Of a stretch of 45,382 nt of DNA, positions 23,883 to 31,453 are shown in pieces. The stretch is from the NCBI RefSeq assembly GCF_000787815.1, contig NZ_BBPO01000006.1, forward strand, positions 143,859 to 189,240. Direction: 5' to 3'. This DNA is from Streptacidiphilus neutrinimicus (GTDB lineage: Bacteria; Actinomycetota; Actinomycetes; Streptomycetales; Streptomycetaceae). Positions within the stretch are counted from its first letter, which is position 1. Every line of letters starts with the position of its first letter. The notes under the pieces were generated by a model. The model ran no database searches. It saw only the letters and a program-made list of their open reading frames with translations, and had not been told where the DNA came from. The position numbers and the translations under genes were made by a program.

Positions 23883-24203
23883 TCAGGCGGCAGAACCCGA
23901 CGAGCCGGACGAGGAGGACGTCGACGAGGACGAGGAAGAGCTCGAGGAGCTGGACGAACCCGACGCGGACGACGTCGAGGACGTGGCCGGCGAGGAGGAG
24001 TTCGACGAGATGCTGCTGCTGGACGACGAGCGGCTGTCGGTCCGGTAGAAGCCGGAACCCTTGAAGACCACGCCCACCGCGGAGAAGATCTTGCGCAGCT
24101 TGCCGCCGCACTCGGGGCACTCGGTCAGTGCGGCGTCCGTGAACTTCTGGACGGCCTCGAGGCCATTGCCGCACGAGGTGCACTGGTACTGGTACGTCGG
24201 CAC
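23883..24203 (-). CDS. FmdB-family zinc-ribbon protein with a poly-Ser tail
   Basis: 106 residues from GTG 24203 with AGGAGG six bases upstream. The first 50 residues form the FmdB zinc ribbon: Cys8/Cys11 in QCTSCGNG and Cys29/Cys32 in CPECGG, then LRKIFSAVGVVFKGSGFYRTD. Function in bacteria is uncertain; names refer to formamidase regulation. The last roughly 48 residues are almost all Ser with a few Thr, Gly, Ala, Asn and Pro. A CIRCE element and a sigma-R-like promoter lie directly upstream, implying induction by heat or protein damage and by thiol oxidation. A redox-sensitive zinc ribbon would fit the latter. Confidence 0.88.
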   Translation of the reverse strand: MPTYQYQCTSCGNGLEAVQKFTDAALTECPECGGKLRKIFSAVGVVFKGSGFYRTDSRSSSSSSISSNSSSPATSSTSSASGSSSSSSSSSSSSTSSSSGSSGSAA

Positions 24204-24213
24204 TTTCTTCCTC

Positions 24214-24240
24214 CTGGCACTCTAAGGCTGTGAGTGCTAA
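24214..24240 (-). promoter_or_regulatory. CIRCE element (HrcA operator) upstream of fmdB
   Basis: On the reverse strand it reads TTAGCACTC, nine bases, GAGTGCCAG. The CIRCE consensus is TTAGCACTC-N9-GAGTGCTAA: the first arm is perfect, the second has seven of nine, and the spacer is exactly nine. It lies between the putative start point and the Shine-Dalgarno of fmdB, the usual position for HrcA repression. Confidence 0.8.
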
Positions 24241-24265
24241 CGATCCTCAATGATGCTGTATTCCC
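24239..24265 (-). promoter_or_regulatory. Sigma-R-like promoter of fmdB
   Basis: On the reverse strand GGGAAT (24265-24260), an 18-base spacer and GTT (24241-24239) match GGAAT-N18-GTT exactly. The GTT is fused to the start of the CIRCE element (GTTAGCACTC), so HrcA would cover the -10. Confidence 0.65.
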
Positions 24266-24297
24266 CGTCGATAAGTCCACTGATCCGAGTGTGAGAC

Positions 24298-25797
24298 TCA
24301 GTACTCTCCACGGGTGCCGCTGAGCCAGCCGGCCAGCTTGCCGCCCCGGTCGACGGCGCGCAGCCGCCGTTCCGCCCGGTCGCGGACCTGGTCCGTGGCG
24401 ACGACGAGCAGGTCGTCACCGTGCCGGAGGGCGGTCGTGGGGCCGGGTACGAAACTCGCCCCCTCGCGCACCACCAGGGTCACCGCCGCGCCCTTCGGCA
24501 GGCGCAGCTCGCTGACCTCGACCCCCGCCATGCGGGACTCCGGGCCGATCGAGACGGAGAGCAGGTGGCCGTGCAACCGCTCCAGCGGAGCGGACTCGAC
24601 CGCGAGGTCGTCGGCGTGGGCGGCGTCCGAGATCCGCAGTACCCTCGCCACCAGGGGCAGGGTGGGGCCCTGGATCAGGGTGAACACCACGACCAGCAGG
24701 AACACGGTGTTGAACAGTTGCCCGGCCCCCGGCACGGCGTGCACGACGGGAATGGTCGCCAGCACGATCGGCACCGCGCCTCGCAGTCCCGCCCAGCTCA
24801 GCAGTGCCTGCTCGCGCCAGGTCACCCGGAACGGGGTCAGCGTCAGCAGGACCGAGAGCGGGCGGGCCACCAGGACCAGCACCAGGCCGACGACCAGGGC
24901 CGGGACCACGGCGTCCGCCATCGTGCGCGGGTTCACCAGCAGCCCCAGCATGACGAACATGCTGATCTGCGCGATCCAGGCCAGTCCCTCGGCGAAGCCG
25001 CGGGTGGCCGGCCCGTGCGGCAGCCGGGCGTTGCCGAGCACCAGGGCGCACACGTACACGGCCAGGAAGCCCGAGCCGTGTCCCAGTGCCCCGCCCGCGT
25101 AGGCCAACAACGTGAGGGCGATCACGGCGATCGGGTAGAGGCCGGAGGACGGCAGCGCCACGTGGCGCAGGGCGAGGGCGCCCAGGCGCCCCACCGCGAG
25201 CCCGACTGCCGAGCCGATGGCCAGCTCCAGCACCACGGTGCCGACCAGGACCCACCAGGAGTCGATCGGCCCGGCCGTCGCGAAGGCCACGGCCAGGATG
25301 ACGACCGGGGCGTCGTTGAAGCCGGACTCCGCCTCGAGCAGGCCGCTCAGCCGAGCCGGCAGGGGCACACGCCGCAGGACCGAGAAGACGGCCGCGGCGT
25401 CCGTGGAGGAGACCACGGCGCCCATCAGCAGGGCGATGCGCCAGTCGCTGCCGGTCAGCAGATGCGCCCCGACCGCGACCACCCCGACGCTGATCGCCGT
25501 GCCGACGGTGGCGAGCACCGCCGCGGCGGGGACGGCCGGTCTGATGTCGTGCCAGCGAGTCCCGAGGCCACCTTCGGCCAGGATCACCACCAGGGCCGCG
25601 TAGCCGAGCACCTGAGCGAGTTGGGCGTTGTTGAAGGTGATGCCCGCGATGCCGTCCTGGCCGAGCAGGACCCCGATGCCCAGATAGATGAGCAGGCTGG
25701 GGAGCCCGCTGCGGGAGGAGAGCCGGACCGCCGCGACGGCCACCAGCAGTACCAGCGAGAACAGCAGGAGGAGCAGGTCGAGCCGGTGGACGGACAC
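24298..25797 (-). CDS. Cation/proton antiporter (CPA1, potassium/proton type) with TrkA-C domain
   Basis: 499 residues. Thirteen or so hydrophobic helices carry the CPA1 landmarks: SGLPSLLIYLGIGVLLGQDG, GAVVSSTDAAAVFSVLRRVPLP, ESGFNDAPVVILAVA with the ion-binding Asn-Asp pair, and LSWAGLRGAVPIVLATIPV. Residues from about 400 form a TrkA-C/RCK_C-like cytoplasmic domain, as in CvrA/NhaP2 potassium/proton antiporters, which may sense a nucleotide such as c-di-AMP. GTG 25797 has GAGGTG seven bases upstream. It is upstream of fmdB on the same strand but separated by 94 bp containing the fmdB promoter. It exports K+ or Na+ in exchange for protons at the cell membrane. Confidence 0.9.
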   Translation of the reverse strand: MSVHRLDLLLLLFSLVLLVAVAAVRLSSRSGLPSLLIYLGIGVLLGQDGIAGITFNNAQLAQVLGYAALVVILAEGGLGTRWHDIRPAVPAAAVLATVGTAISVGVVAVGAHLLTGSDWRIALLMGAVVSSTDAAAVFSVLRRVPLPARLSGLLEAESGFNDAPVVILAVAFATAGPIDSWWVLVGTVVLELAIGSAVGLAVGRLGALALRHVALPSSGLYPIAVIALTLLAYAGGALGHGSGFLAVYVCALVLGNARLPHGPATRGFAEGLAWIAQISMFVMLGLLVNPRTMADAVVPALVVGLVLVLVARPLSVLLTLTPFRVTWREQALLSWAGLRGAVPIVLATIPVVHAVPGAGQLFNTVFLLVVVFTLIQGPTLPLVARVLRISDAAHADDLAVESAPLERLHGHLLSVSIGPESRMAGVEVSELRLPKGAAVTLVVREGASFVPGPTTALRHGDDLLVVATDQVRDRAERRLRAVDRGGKLAGWLSGTRGEY

Positions 25798-25910
25798 GCA
25801 GGGGCACCTCGCGCTGGAGAATCGTTGCTTCCGCTTGATTGGAGCAAGATTTTACCGTTCAGCCTCTTGGAACTCCCTGCTCGTCCAAGGGCTGGGCAGT
25901 CATCCGGTAA

Positions 25911-25926
25911 GAAGTGGGCCCACTTC
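25911..25926. promoter_or_regulatory. 16-base palindrome between divergent genes
   Basis: GAAGTGGGCCCACTTC is a perfect inverted repeat in the divergent region between the antiporter and the acylase-family gene. It may be an operator; no T-run suggests termination. Confidence 0.35.
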
Positions 25927-26017
25927 CCGAGGTGCTCCGGGGGCGCGTACCACACGCCCCTCCCAACGCCCGCGCACCACCGGTTCCGGTTCGGGTGTTA
26001 GCGTCAGCACCGCCGCC

Positions 26018-26044
26018 TTGCCCGGCGGCCCGTCGCGGTACAGT
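26018..26044 (+). promoter_or_regulatory. Putative promoter of the acylase-family gene
   Basis: TTGCCC (26018-26023) and TACAGT (26039-26044) resemble -35 and -10 boxes, but the 15-base spacer is short. An AAGGA Shine-Dalgarno follows before ATG 26068. Confidence 0.35.
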
Positions 26045-26067
26045 CACTGCCCCTCACAAGGACCCTG

Positions 26068-28929
26068 ATGCCCCGCTCCTCCAAGAAGTTCCGCCGTCTG
26101 CGCCTGATGGTGGTGCTGGTCGTGCTGCTGCTGGTGGCAGGTGTCGCGGTCGGCGGCTGGTACGGCGTGCAGCAGGTGCACGCCTCCTACCCGCAGACCA
26201 CCGGCAGCATCCACCTCCAGGGCCTGTCCGGCCCGGTCGACGTCGTCCGGGACGACAAGGGCATCCCCCAGGTCTACGCCTCCACCCCTGAGGACCTGTT
26301 CATGGCCCAGGGCTATGTGCAGGCGCAGGACCGGTTCTGGCAGATGGACGTGAACCGGCACATCACCTCGGGCACCCTCGCCTCGATGTTCGGCTCCGGA
26401 CAGGTGCAGACCGACGCCTTCATCCGCACGATGGACTGGCAGGGGGTGGCGCAGAAGGAGTGGGACACCCAGCTCTCCGACACCACCAAGAAGTACCTGC
26501 AGGCCTACAGCAACGGCGTCAACGCCTGGCTCGGCCAGCACCCCGGTGGGGCGGGAGCCTCGCTCGAGTACGCCTTGCTGGGCACGGTCTACGGGGGCTA
26601 CAAGCCGGCCCCCTGGACGCCGGTGGACTCGATCTCCTGGCTCAAGGCGATGGCCTGGGACCTCAGCGGCAACATGCAGCAGGAGATCGACCGTTCCCTC
26701 CTGGCCGGGACGTTCACCAGCAGCCAGATCGCGAATCTCTACCCGGAGTACCCGTACGCGACCAACGGGACGATCATCGCCAAGACCGGCGAGGTGGCGA
26801 AGGCGGACGGCAAGTACATCCCCGCTGACGGCCTGAAGACGCCCACCGGCACCTCCGGCACGGCCGCCTCGAGCGGGGCCACGACGGGTGGCGCGGCCAA
26901 CGCGAGCAGTGGCTCCGGGACAGTGCCGGCCGCTTACAAGACCGCCCAGGGCAAGCCGGCCGCCCAGGGCGCGCAGCAGGCCGCGCTGGCGCTCGCCGAC
27001 AACCTGTCGGTGCTGCCGACCATGCTCGGTCGCCCCGGCGCGGCGGGGATCGGCTCCAACTCCTGGGTGGTCGACGGCCGCCACACCACGACCGGCAAGC
27101 CGCTGCTGGCGAACGACCCGCACCTGGCGCCCGGCATCCCGTCCATCTGGTACCAGATGGGTCTGCACTGCACCACCGTCAGCGCACAGTGTCCCTTCGA
27201 CGTCTCCGGCTTCACCTTTCCGGGCATGCCGGGCGTGATCATCGGTCACAACCAGAACATCGCCTGGGGGTTCACCAACCTCGGCGCGGATGTCCAGGAC
27301 CTCTACCTGGAGCAGGTCAACAGCGACGGCACCTATCTGCTCGACGGGAAGAACGCCGCCTTCACCACCCGTCAGGAGACCATCAAGGTCGCGGGCGGCT
27401 CGGATCAGACCATCACCGTCCGCAGCACCAAGGACGGCATGCCGATCATCTCCGACCATGACACGCAGGAGCAGAGCGTCGGCGCGAGCGCGCCGGTCGA
27501 CGGCTCGGCCCCGCCGCGCGGCGGCGGCTACGCCATCGCGCTCAAGTGGACGGCGCTGACTCCGAACAAGACCATGGACGCGGTCTTCGCCCTGGACAGG
27601 GCGGGCGACTTCTCGCAGTTCCGTCTGGCGGCGGCCGACTTCGCGGTCCCCGCACAGAACCTGATCTACGCGGACACCCAGGGCAACATCGGCTACCAGA
27701 TGCCCGGCAACATCCCGATCCGTCCGACCGTCGATGGCACAGCCTCCGACGGTACGTACCCGCAGCCCGGCTGGGACTCCCGGTACCAGTGGGAGCACGA
27801 CGCCAACGGGGCGGACGTGTACCTCAAGTTCGTCTCTCTGCCGTGGGAGGAGAACCCGAGCTCCGGCTACATCGTGACGGCCAATCAGGCGGCCGTTGAT
27901 CCCTCGTACAAGTACCTGATCACCAAGGACTGGGACTACGGCACGCGTGCCGGGCAGATCACCTCGCTGATCAAGGGCAAGCTGGCCGGCGGTGGCAAGA
28001 TCTCGCCCGAGGACATGGCCTCGATCCAGCTGGACGACACCAGCGTCTTCGCCAAGACCCTTGTGCCGTACCTGCTCAACATCCCGATCACGGAGCCCTA
28101 CTACAAGCAGGCGCAGGATCTGCTGCGCGGCTGGAACGACCAGCAGGACTCCGGCTCGGCCGCCGCGGCCTACTACAACGCCGTCTGGTCGAACCTGCTG
28201 CACCTGGCCTTCGACGAGAAGTTCCCTGCCGAGGTGCGCAGCACCACCGACTGCATCATGGTCGTGCCGGCCGGCAAGGCCGGCATCCCGCAGGACGACG
28301 TCAACGGCAAGGCCCAGCGCGTGCGCACCTGCGGTCTGCGTGACGACATCACGGCGCAGCCGGACGGCAGCGACCAGTGGACGACCGTCGTCGGCAAGAT
28401 GCTGACCGATCCCACCAACGAGTGGTGGAACTGGACCGACAGCGACGGCAAGCAGTACCAGGGCCGGGACACCCTGCTCAAGGAAGCCATGATCGACGCC
28501 CGCAAGCAGCTGACGTCGCTCATGGGCAAGGACATCAGCGGCTGGAGCTGGGGCCGGATCCACACCCTCCAGCTCAAGGAGCGGACCCTCGGCACCGACA
28601 ACTCCTCGATCGCCTCGGGGCTCGTGCACTGGCTGCTGAACCGCGGTCCGTACCAGCTCAACGGCGGCAGCGCGGCGGTCGACGCGGCCAGTTGGGACGC
28701 TGCGAACGGCTACACGGTGGACGAGGCGCCGTCGATGCGGATGGTCGTCGACCTGTCCGACTTCGACTCGTCCCACTGGATCAACATCGGCGGAGCGTCC
28801 GGGCACGCCTTCAGTCCGAACTACGACGACCAGATGCAGATGTGGGTCAACGGCGAGCTACTGACCTGGCCGTACACCCGCCAGGCGGTCGACGCGACGG
28901 CGAAGGACAAGCTCACGCTGACGCCCTAG
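26068..28929 (+). CDS. Penicillin-acylase-family Ntn hydrolase, secreted or membrane-anchored
   Basis: 953 residues. A basic start and one hydrophobic helix (about residues 12-30) export the protein. The alpha-chain region includes VDVVRDDKGIPQVYASTPEDLFMAQGYVQAQDRFWQMD. The autocatalytic cleavage site is at Gly329-Ser330 in GSNSWVVDG; Ser330 becomes the N-terminal nucleophile of the beta chain. Conserved NDPHLAPGIPSIWYQMGL, PGVIIGHNQNIAWGFTNLGADVQDLY and NLIYADTQGNIGYQMPGNIPIR follow. The spacer before the Ser (about 255-300) is Ser/Gly/Ala-rich. Relatives hydrolyse amide bonds of beta-lactams, acyl-homoserine lactones or lipopeptides; the substrate here is unknown. It is monocistronic with a strong terminator. 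Confidence 0.9.
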   Translation: MPRSSKKFRRLRLMVVLVVLLLVAGVAVGGWYGVQQVHASYPQTTGSIHLQGLSGPVDVVRDDKGIPQVYASTPEDLFMAQGYVQAQDRFWQMDVNRHITSGTLASMFGSGQVQTDAFIRTMDWQGVAQKEWDTQLSDTTKKYLQAYSNGVNAWLGQHPGGAGASLEYALLGTVYGGYKPAPWTPVDSISWLKAMAWDLSGNMQQEIDRSLLAGTFTSSQIANLYPEYPYATNGTIIAKTGEVAKADGKYIPADGLKTPTGTSGTAASSGATTGGAANASSGSGTVPAAYKTAQGKPAAQGAQQAALALADNLSVLPTMLGRPGAAGIGSNSWVVDGRHTTTGKPLLANDPHLAPGIPSIWYQMGLHCTTVSAQCPFDVSGFTFPGMPGVIIGHNQNIAWGFTNLGADVQDLYLEQVNSDGTYLLDGKNAAFTTRQETIKVAGGSDQTITVRSTKDGMPIISDHDTQEQSVGASAPVDGSAPPRGGGYAIALKWTALTPNKTMDAVFALDRAGDFSQFRLAAADFAVPAQNLIYADTQGNIGYQMPGNIPIRPTVDGTASDGTYPQPGWDSRYQWEHDANGADVYLKFVSLPWEENPSSGYIVTANQAAVDPSYKYLITKDWDYGTRAGQITSLIKGKLAGGGKISPEDMASIQLDDTSVFAKTLVPYLLNIPITEPYYKQAQDLLRGWNDQQDSGSAAAAYYNAVWSNLLHLAFDEKFPAEVRSTTDCIMVVPAGKAGIPQDDVNGKAQRVRTCGLRDDITAQPDGSDQWTTVVGKMLTDPTNEWWNWTDSDGKQYQGRDTLLKEAMIDARKQLTSLMGKDISGWSWGRIHTLQLKERTLGTDNSSIASGLVHWLLNRGPYQLNGGSAAVDAASWDAANGYTVDEAPSMRMVVDLSDFDSSHWINIGGASGHAFSPNYDDQMQMWVNGELLTWPYTRQAVDATAKDKLTLTP

Positions 28930-28950
28930 GCGCGACCGGGTCGCCCGCGG

Positions 28951-28999
28951 GCGAGGGGCGTGGAGAGCCGACAGGTTCTCCACGCCCCTCGCGCTTTTT
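28951..28999 (+). terminator. Strong intrinsic terminator
   Basis: A perfect 16-bp stem (GCGAGGGGCGTGGAGA / TCTCCACGCCCCTCGC) with a ten-base loop is followed by GCTTTTT. It ends the acylase-family gene and lies between convergent genes. Confidence 0.92.
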
Positions 29000-29040
29000 C
29001 GGGAAGGCACGGGCGGCGCGGTCGGGTTCGGGACGCGCCG

Positions 29041-29625
29041 TCAGCGGAACCGGAGTGTCCGCCGTGGTGTGACCACCGCGTCCACCGGCCGGTCGTGCAC
29101 CTCCGCCGGGAGGTCCGGGACGAGTTCCGTGTCGAAGAGCAGCGTGACCAGCCGCGCGGTGGAGCCGGACGCCGCGAGCCGGGACAGGACGCGGTCGTAG
29201 CTGCCGCCGCCGCGTCCCAGCCGCACGCCCGTGGCCGGATCGACGGCCAGGCCCGGGAGCAGCACGACGTGGGCCTCGCTGACGGCGTCCGGGCCGAGGA
29301 GTGGCGCCGTGGGCTCCAGCAGCCCGAGGCGGCCCGGGGTCAGCTGGTCGAAGCCCTCGTACTCGGCCCAGTCCAGGTCGTTGTCCGGCAGGAGGACCGG
29401 CAACAGCACCCGGACTCCGTCCGCCCGCAGCGCGTCCAGCAAGGGACGGGTTCCCGGCTCTGAGCCCATCGAGACGTAGCAGGCGACCGTTCGGGCGCCC
29501 GCGGCCAAGACGAGCGCGAGGACCGCGTCGGCCAGCGTGTTGGCCGCCTCGTCCCGCTGCTCGGGTGACATCGCGGCACGTGCGGCGATCAGCCGTGACC
29601 TGATCGCCTTCTTCTCGTTGAACAT
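29041..29625 (-). CDS. 5-formyltetrahydrofolate cyclo-ligase
   Basis: 194 residues. It converts 5-formyl-THF and ATP to 5,10-methenyl-THF in one-carbon metabolism. The N-terminal basic helix (KKAIRSRLIAARAAMSPEQRDEAA), ACYVSMGSEPGTRPLLDAL, VVLLPGLAVDPATGVRLGRGGGSYDRVL (the ATP/folate loop) and a C-terminal VDAVVTP are diagnostic. It is divergent from the GGDEF-galU operon, an arrangement also seen in mycobacteria (Rv0992c beside galU), supporting the locus assignment. Confidence 0.93.
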   Translation of the reverse strand: MFNEKKAIRSRLIAARAAMSPEQRDEAANTLADAVLALVLAAGARTVACYVSMGSEPGTRPLLDALRADGVRVLLPVLLPDNDLDWAEYEGFDQLTPGRLGLLEPTAPLLGPDAVSEAHVVLLPGLAVDPATGVRLGRGGGSYDRVLSRLAASGSTARLVTLLFDTELVPDLPAEVHDRPVDAVVTPRRTLRFR

Positions 29626-29679
29626 CGGATGGGACGGCCTTCCGTCTCGTTACCGGCCAGCAGTGTGCGGAGGGACGAC

Positions 29680-30378
29680 ATGCCGCCCGTCCTCGCGGAC
29701 ATCCTTGCTGCTCTCTGCCTCCCCGCGCTGCTCGCCGTCGTGGTGCTGAGGCGCGGGAGGTCACAGGCGCGGTCCCGAGCGGCGGCGCAGGCGGCGGAGC
29801 TGGCGCAGCTCCGCGCGGGCCGTACGGAGCTGGAGCGCACCTCCTGCACGGACGCGCTGACCGGCGTGTGGAACTACCGCTACCTCCAGCTGGCTCTGGA
29901 CCGGGAGATCGCGCGCTGCAAGCGACGTCCGACGGAGCGAGTGCTCGCCGTGCTGTTGCTGGAGATCGAGGGCTTCGTCGAGATCCGTCGCGAGCACGGC
30001 TACCAGCGGGCCGGGGCGGTGCTGCGCGACCTCGCGCAGCGGCTGGCCATGGAGGTCCGCGAGGAGGACGTCTTCGGTCGCTACGGAGGGGAGGAGTTCC
30101 TGGTGCTGCTGCCCGACACCGAGGAGGGTGGTGCTCGCACGGTCGCGGATCGGCTGGCGTGGACGGTCCGCCGGCACCCGCTCGCCCTGCCGTCCGTTCC
30201 GGTGCTCGCAGGCGAGGGCGGAACACTTCCTGGTAACGGCCTCACGGCCCGCGTCGGGATCGGCTTGCTGCCGCAGGACGGTTCGCATGCCGCGCTTCTG
30301 TTGCGGGCAGCCGACAAGTCACTGACAGCGGAGAGACAGCCAGTCGACACGCAGGGGAAGCTAGAGTCATCCGTATGA
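29680..30378 (+). CDS. Membrane-anchored GGDEF protein with degenerate substrate pocket
   Basis: 232 residues from ATG 29680, which has GGAGG six bases upstream. One N-terminal helix (VLADILAALCLPALLAVVVL) is followed by a short coiled-coil-like segment and one GGDEF domain from about residue 70. The signature GGEEF is at 136-140 and an RxxD inhibitory site (REED, 127-130) lies five residues before it. However, the upstream motif that normally reads DxDxFKxINDxxGHxxGD is LEIEGFVEIRREHGYQRAG: the guanine-contacting Asn and Asp are lost and metal ligands are Glu. It probably binds c-di-GMP or has weak or no cyclase activity. Its stop overlaps the galU start (ATGA). Confidence 0.8.
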   Translation: MPPVLADILAALCLPALLAVVVLRRGRSQARSRAAAQAAELAQLRAGRTELERTSCTDALTGVWNYRYLQLALDREIARCKRRPTERVLAVLLLEIEGFVEIRREHGYQRAGAVLRDLAQRLAMEVREEDVFGRYGGEEFLVLLPDTEEGGARTVADRLAWTVRRHPLALPSVPVLAGEGGTLPGNGLTARVGIGLLPQDGSHAALLLRAADKSLTAERQPVDTQGKLESSV

Positions 30379-31328
30379 CGAAAGCTCGTGCGCGCCAGAT
30401 CTCCAAGGCGGTCATCCCGGCTGCCGGACTCGGCACCCGCTTCCTGCCCGCCACCAAAGCGACCCCGAAGGAGATGCTTCCGGTCGTCGACAAGCCGGCG
30501 ATCCAGTACGTGGTGGAGGAGGCGGCGTCGGCCGGGCTGACCGACGTGCTGATGATCACCGGCCGGAACAAGCGGCCGCTCGAGGACCACTTCGACCGCG
30601 CCTACGAGCTCGAGGAGCAGCTCTCGCGCAAGGGCGACCAGCACAAGCTGGACCGCGTGCGTGAGTCGAGTGAGCTCGCCACCATGCACTACGTGCGCCA
30701 GGGCGACCCCAAGGGCCTCGGCCACGCCGTGCTGTGCGCGGAGCCGCACGTTGCCGACCAGCCCTTCGCGGTGCTGCTGGGCGACGACCTGATCGACCCG
30801 CGCGACCCGCTGCTGTCGAAGATGATCGAGGTCCAGAGCGAGCTCGGCGGCAGCGTCGTCGCGCTGATCGAGGTCGACCCGACGTTGGCGCACCTGTACG
30901 GCTGCGCGTCGATCCGCCCCGCCGAGTACCGCGGCGCGCACGGCCTGGACGAGGACATCGTCCGGATCACCGACCTGGTCGAGAAGCCCGCTCCGGGCGA
31001 GGCCCCGAGCAACTACGCCGTCATCGGTCGGTACGTGCTCGACCCCAGCGTCTTCGAGGTGCTGCACGAGACCGAGCCGGGCAAGAACGGCGAGATCCAG
31101 CTGACCGACGCGCTGCGGGTGCTCGCCCAGCGCACCCCCGGGCGTGGCGGCCCGGTCCACGGCGTGATCTTCCGCGGCCGCCGCTACGACACCGGCGACA
31201 AGGGCGACTACCTGCGCGCGATCGTCCGCCTCGCCTGCGAGCGGGAGGACCTCGGCCCCGAGTTCCGCGCCTGGCTCAAGGAGTTCGTCGTCAGCGGCGA
31301 GCTGGACGGCGAGGCCCAGAAGATCTGA
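30375..31328 (+). CDS. galU: UTP-glucose-1-phosphate uridylyltransferase
   Basis: 317 residues. It makes UDP-glucose from UTP and glucose-1-phosphate, feeding GalE (9659-10624 here), cell-wall polysaccharides and trehalose. The nucleotide loop PAAGLGTRFLPATKATPKEMLPVVDKP, VEEAASAGLTDVLMITGRNK, VLLGDDLID and YAVIGRYVLDPSVFEVLHETEPGKNGEIQLTDAL segments are intact. It is coupled by ATGA to the GGDEF gene, but TAGAGT (30362-30367) seven bases before the ATG suggests its own leaderless promoter as well. The moeA-like gene follows after 125 bp. Confidence 0.94.
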   Translation: MTKARARQISKAVIPAAGLGTRFLPATKATPKEMLPVVDKPAIQYVVEEAASAGLTDVLMITGRNKRPLEDHFDRAYELEEQLSRKGDQHKLDRVRESSELATMHYVRQGDPKGLGHAVLCAEPHVADQPFAVLLGDDLIDPRDPLLSKMIEVQSELGGSVVALIEVDPTLAHLYGCASIRPAEYRGAHGLDEDIVRITDLVEKPAPGEAPSNYAVIGRYVLDPSVFEVLHETEPGKNGEIQLTDALRVLAQRTPGRGGPVHGVIFRGRRYDTGDKGDYLRAIVRLACEREDLGPEFRAWLKEFVVSGELDGEAQKI

Positions 31329-31453
31329 CCGAAGGCGTCACCGGCGAGGCTGGGGCGGTCACCGGCACCCTGGCGGGCCGACGGCCCCGGCCACAGCCCT
31401 GGAACGCGGCACCTGAGCGGCGACAGCACCGCACGACCATGGGGGAAGGCACC

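Noticed and set aside
26044-28806. 920-codon reverse ORF opposite the acylase-family gene
   Set aside because: Perfectly antisense to an Ntn hydrolase with intact catalytic sites; composition is that of a GC shadow.
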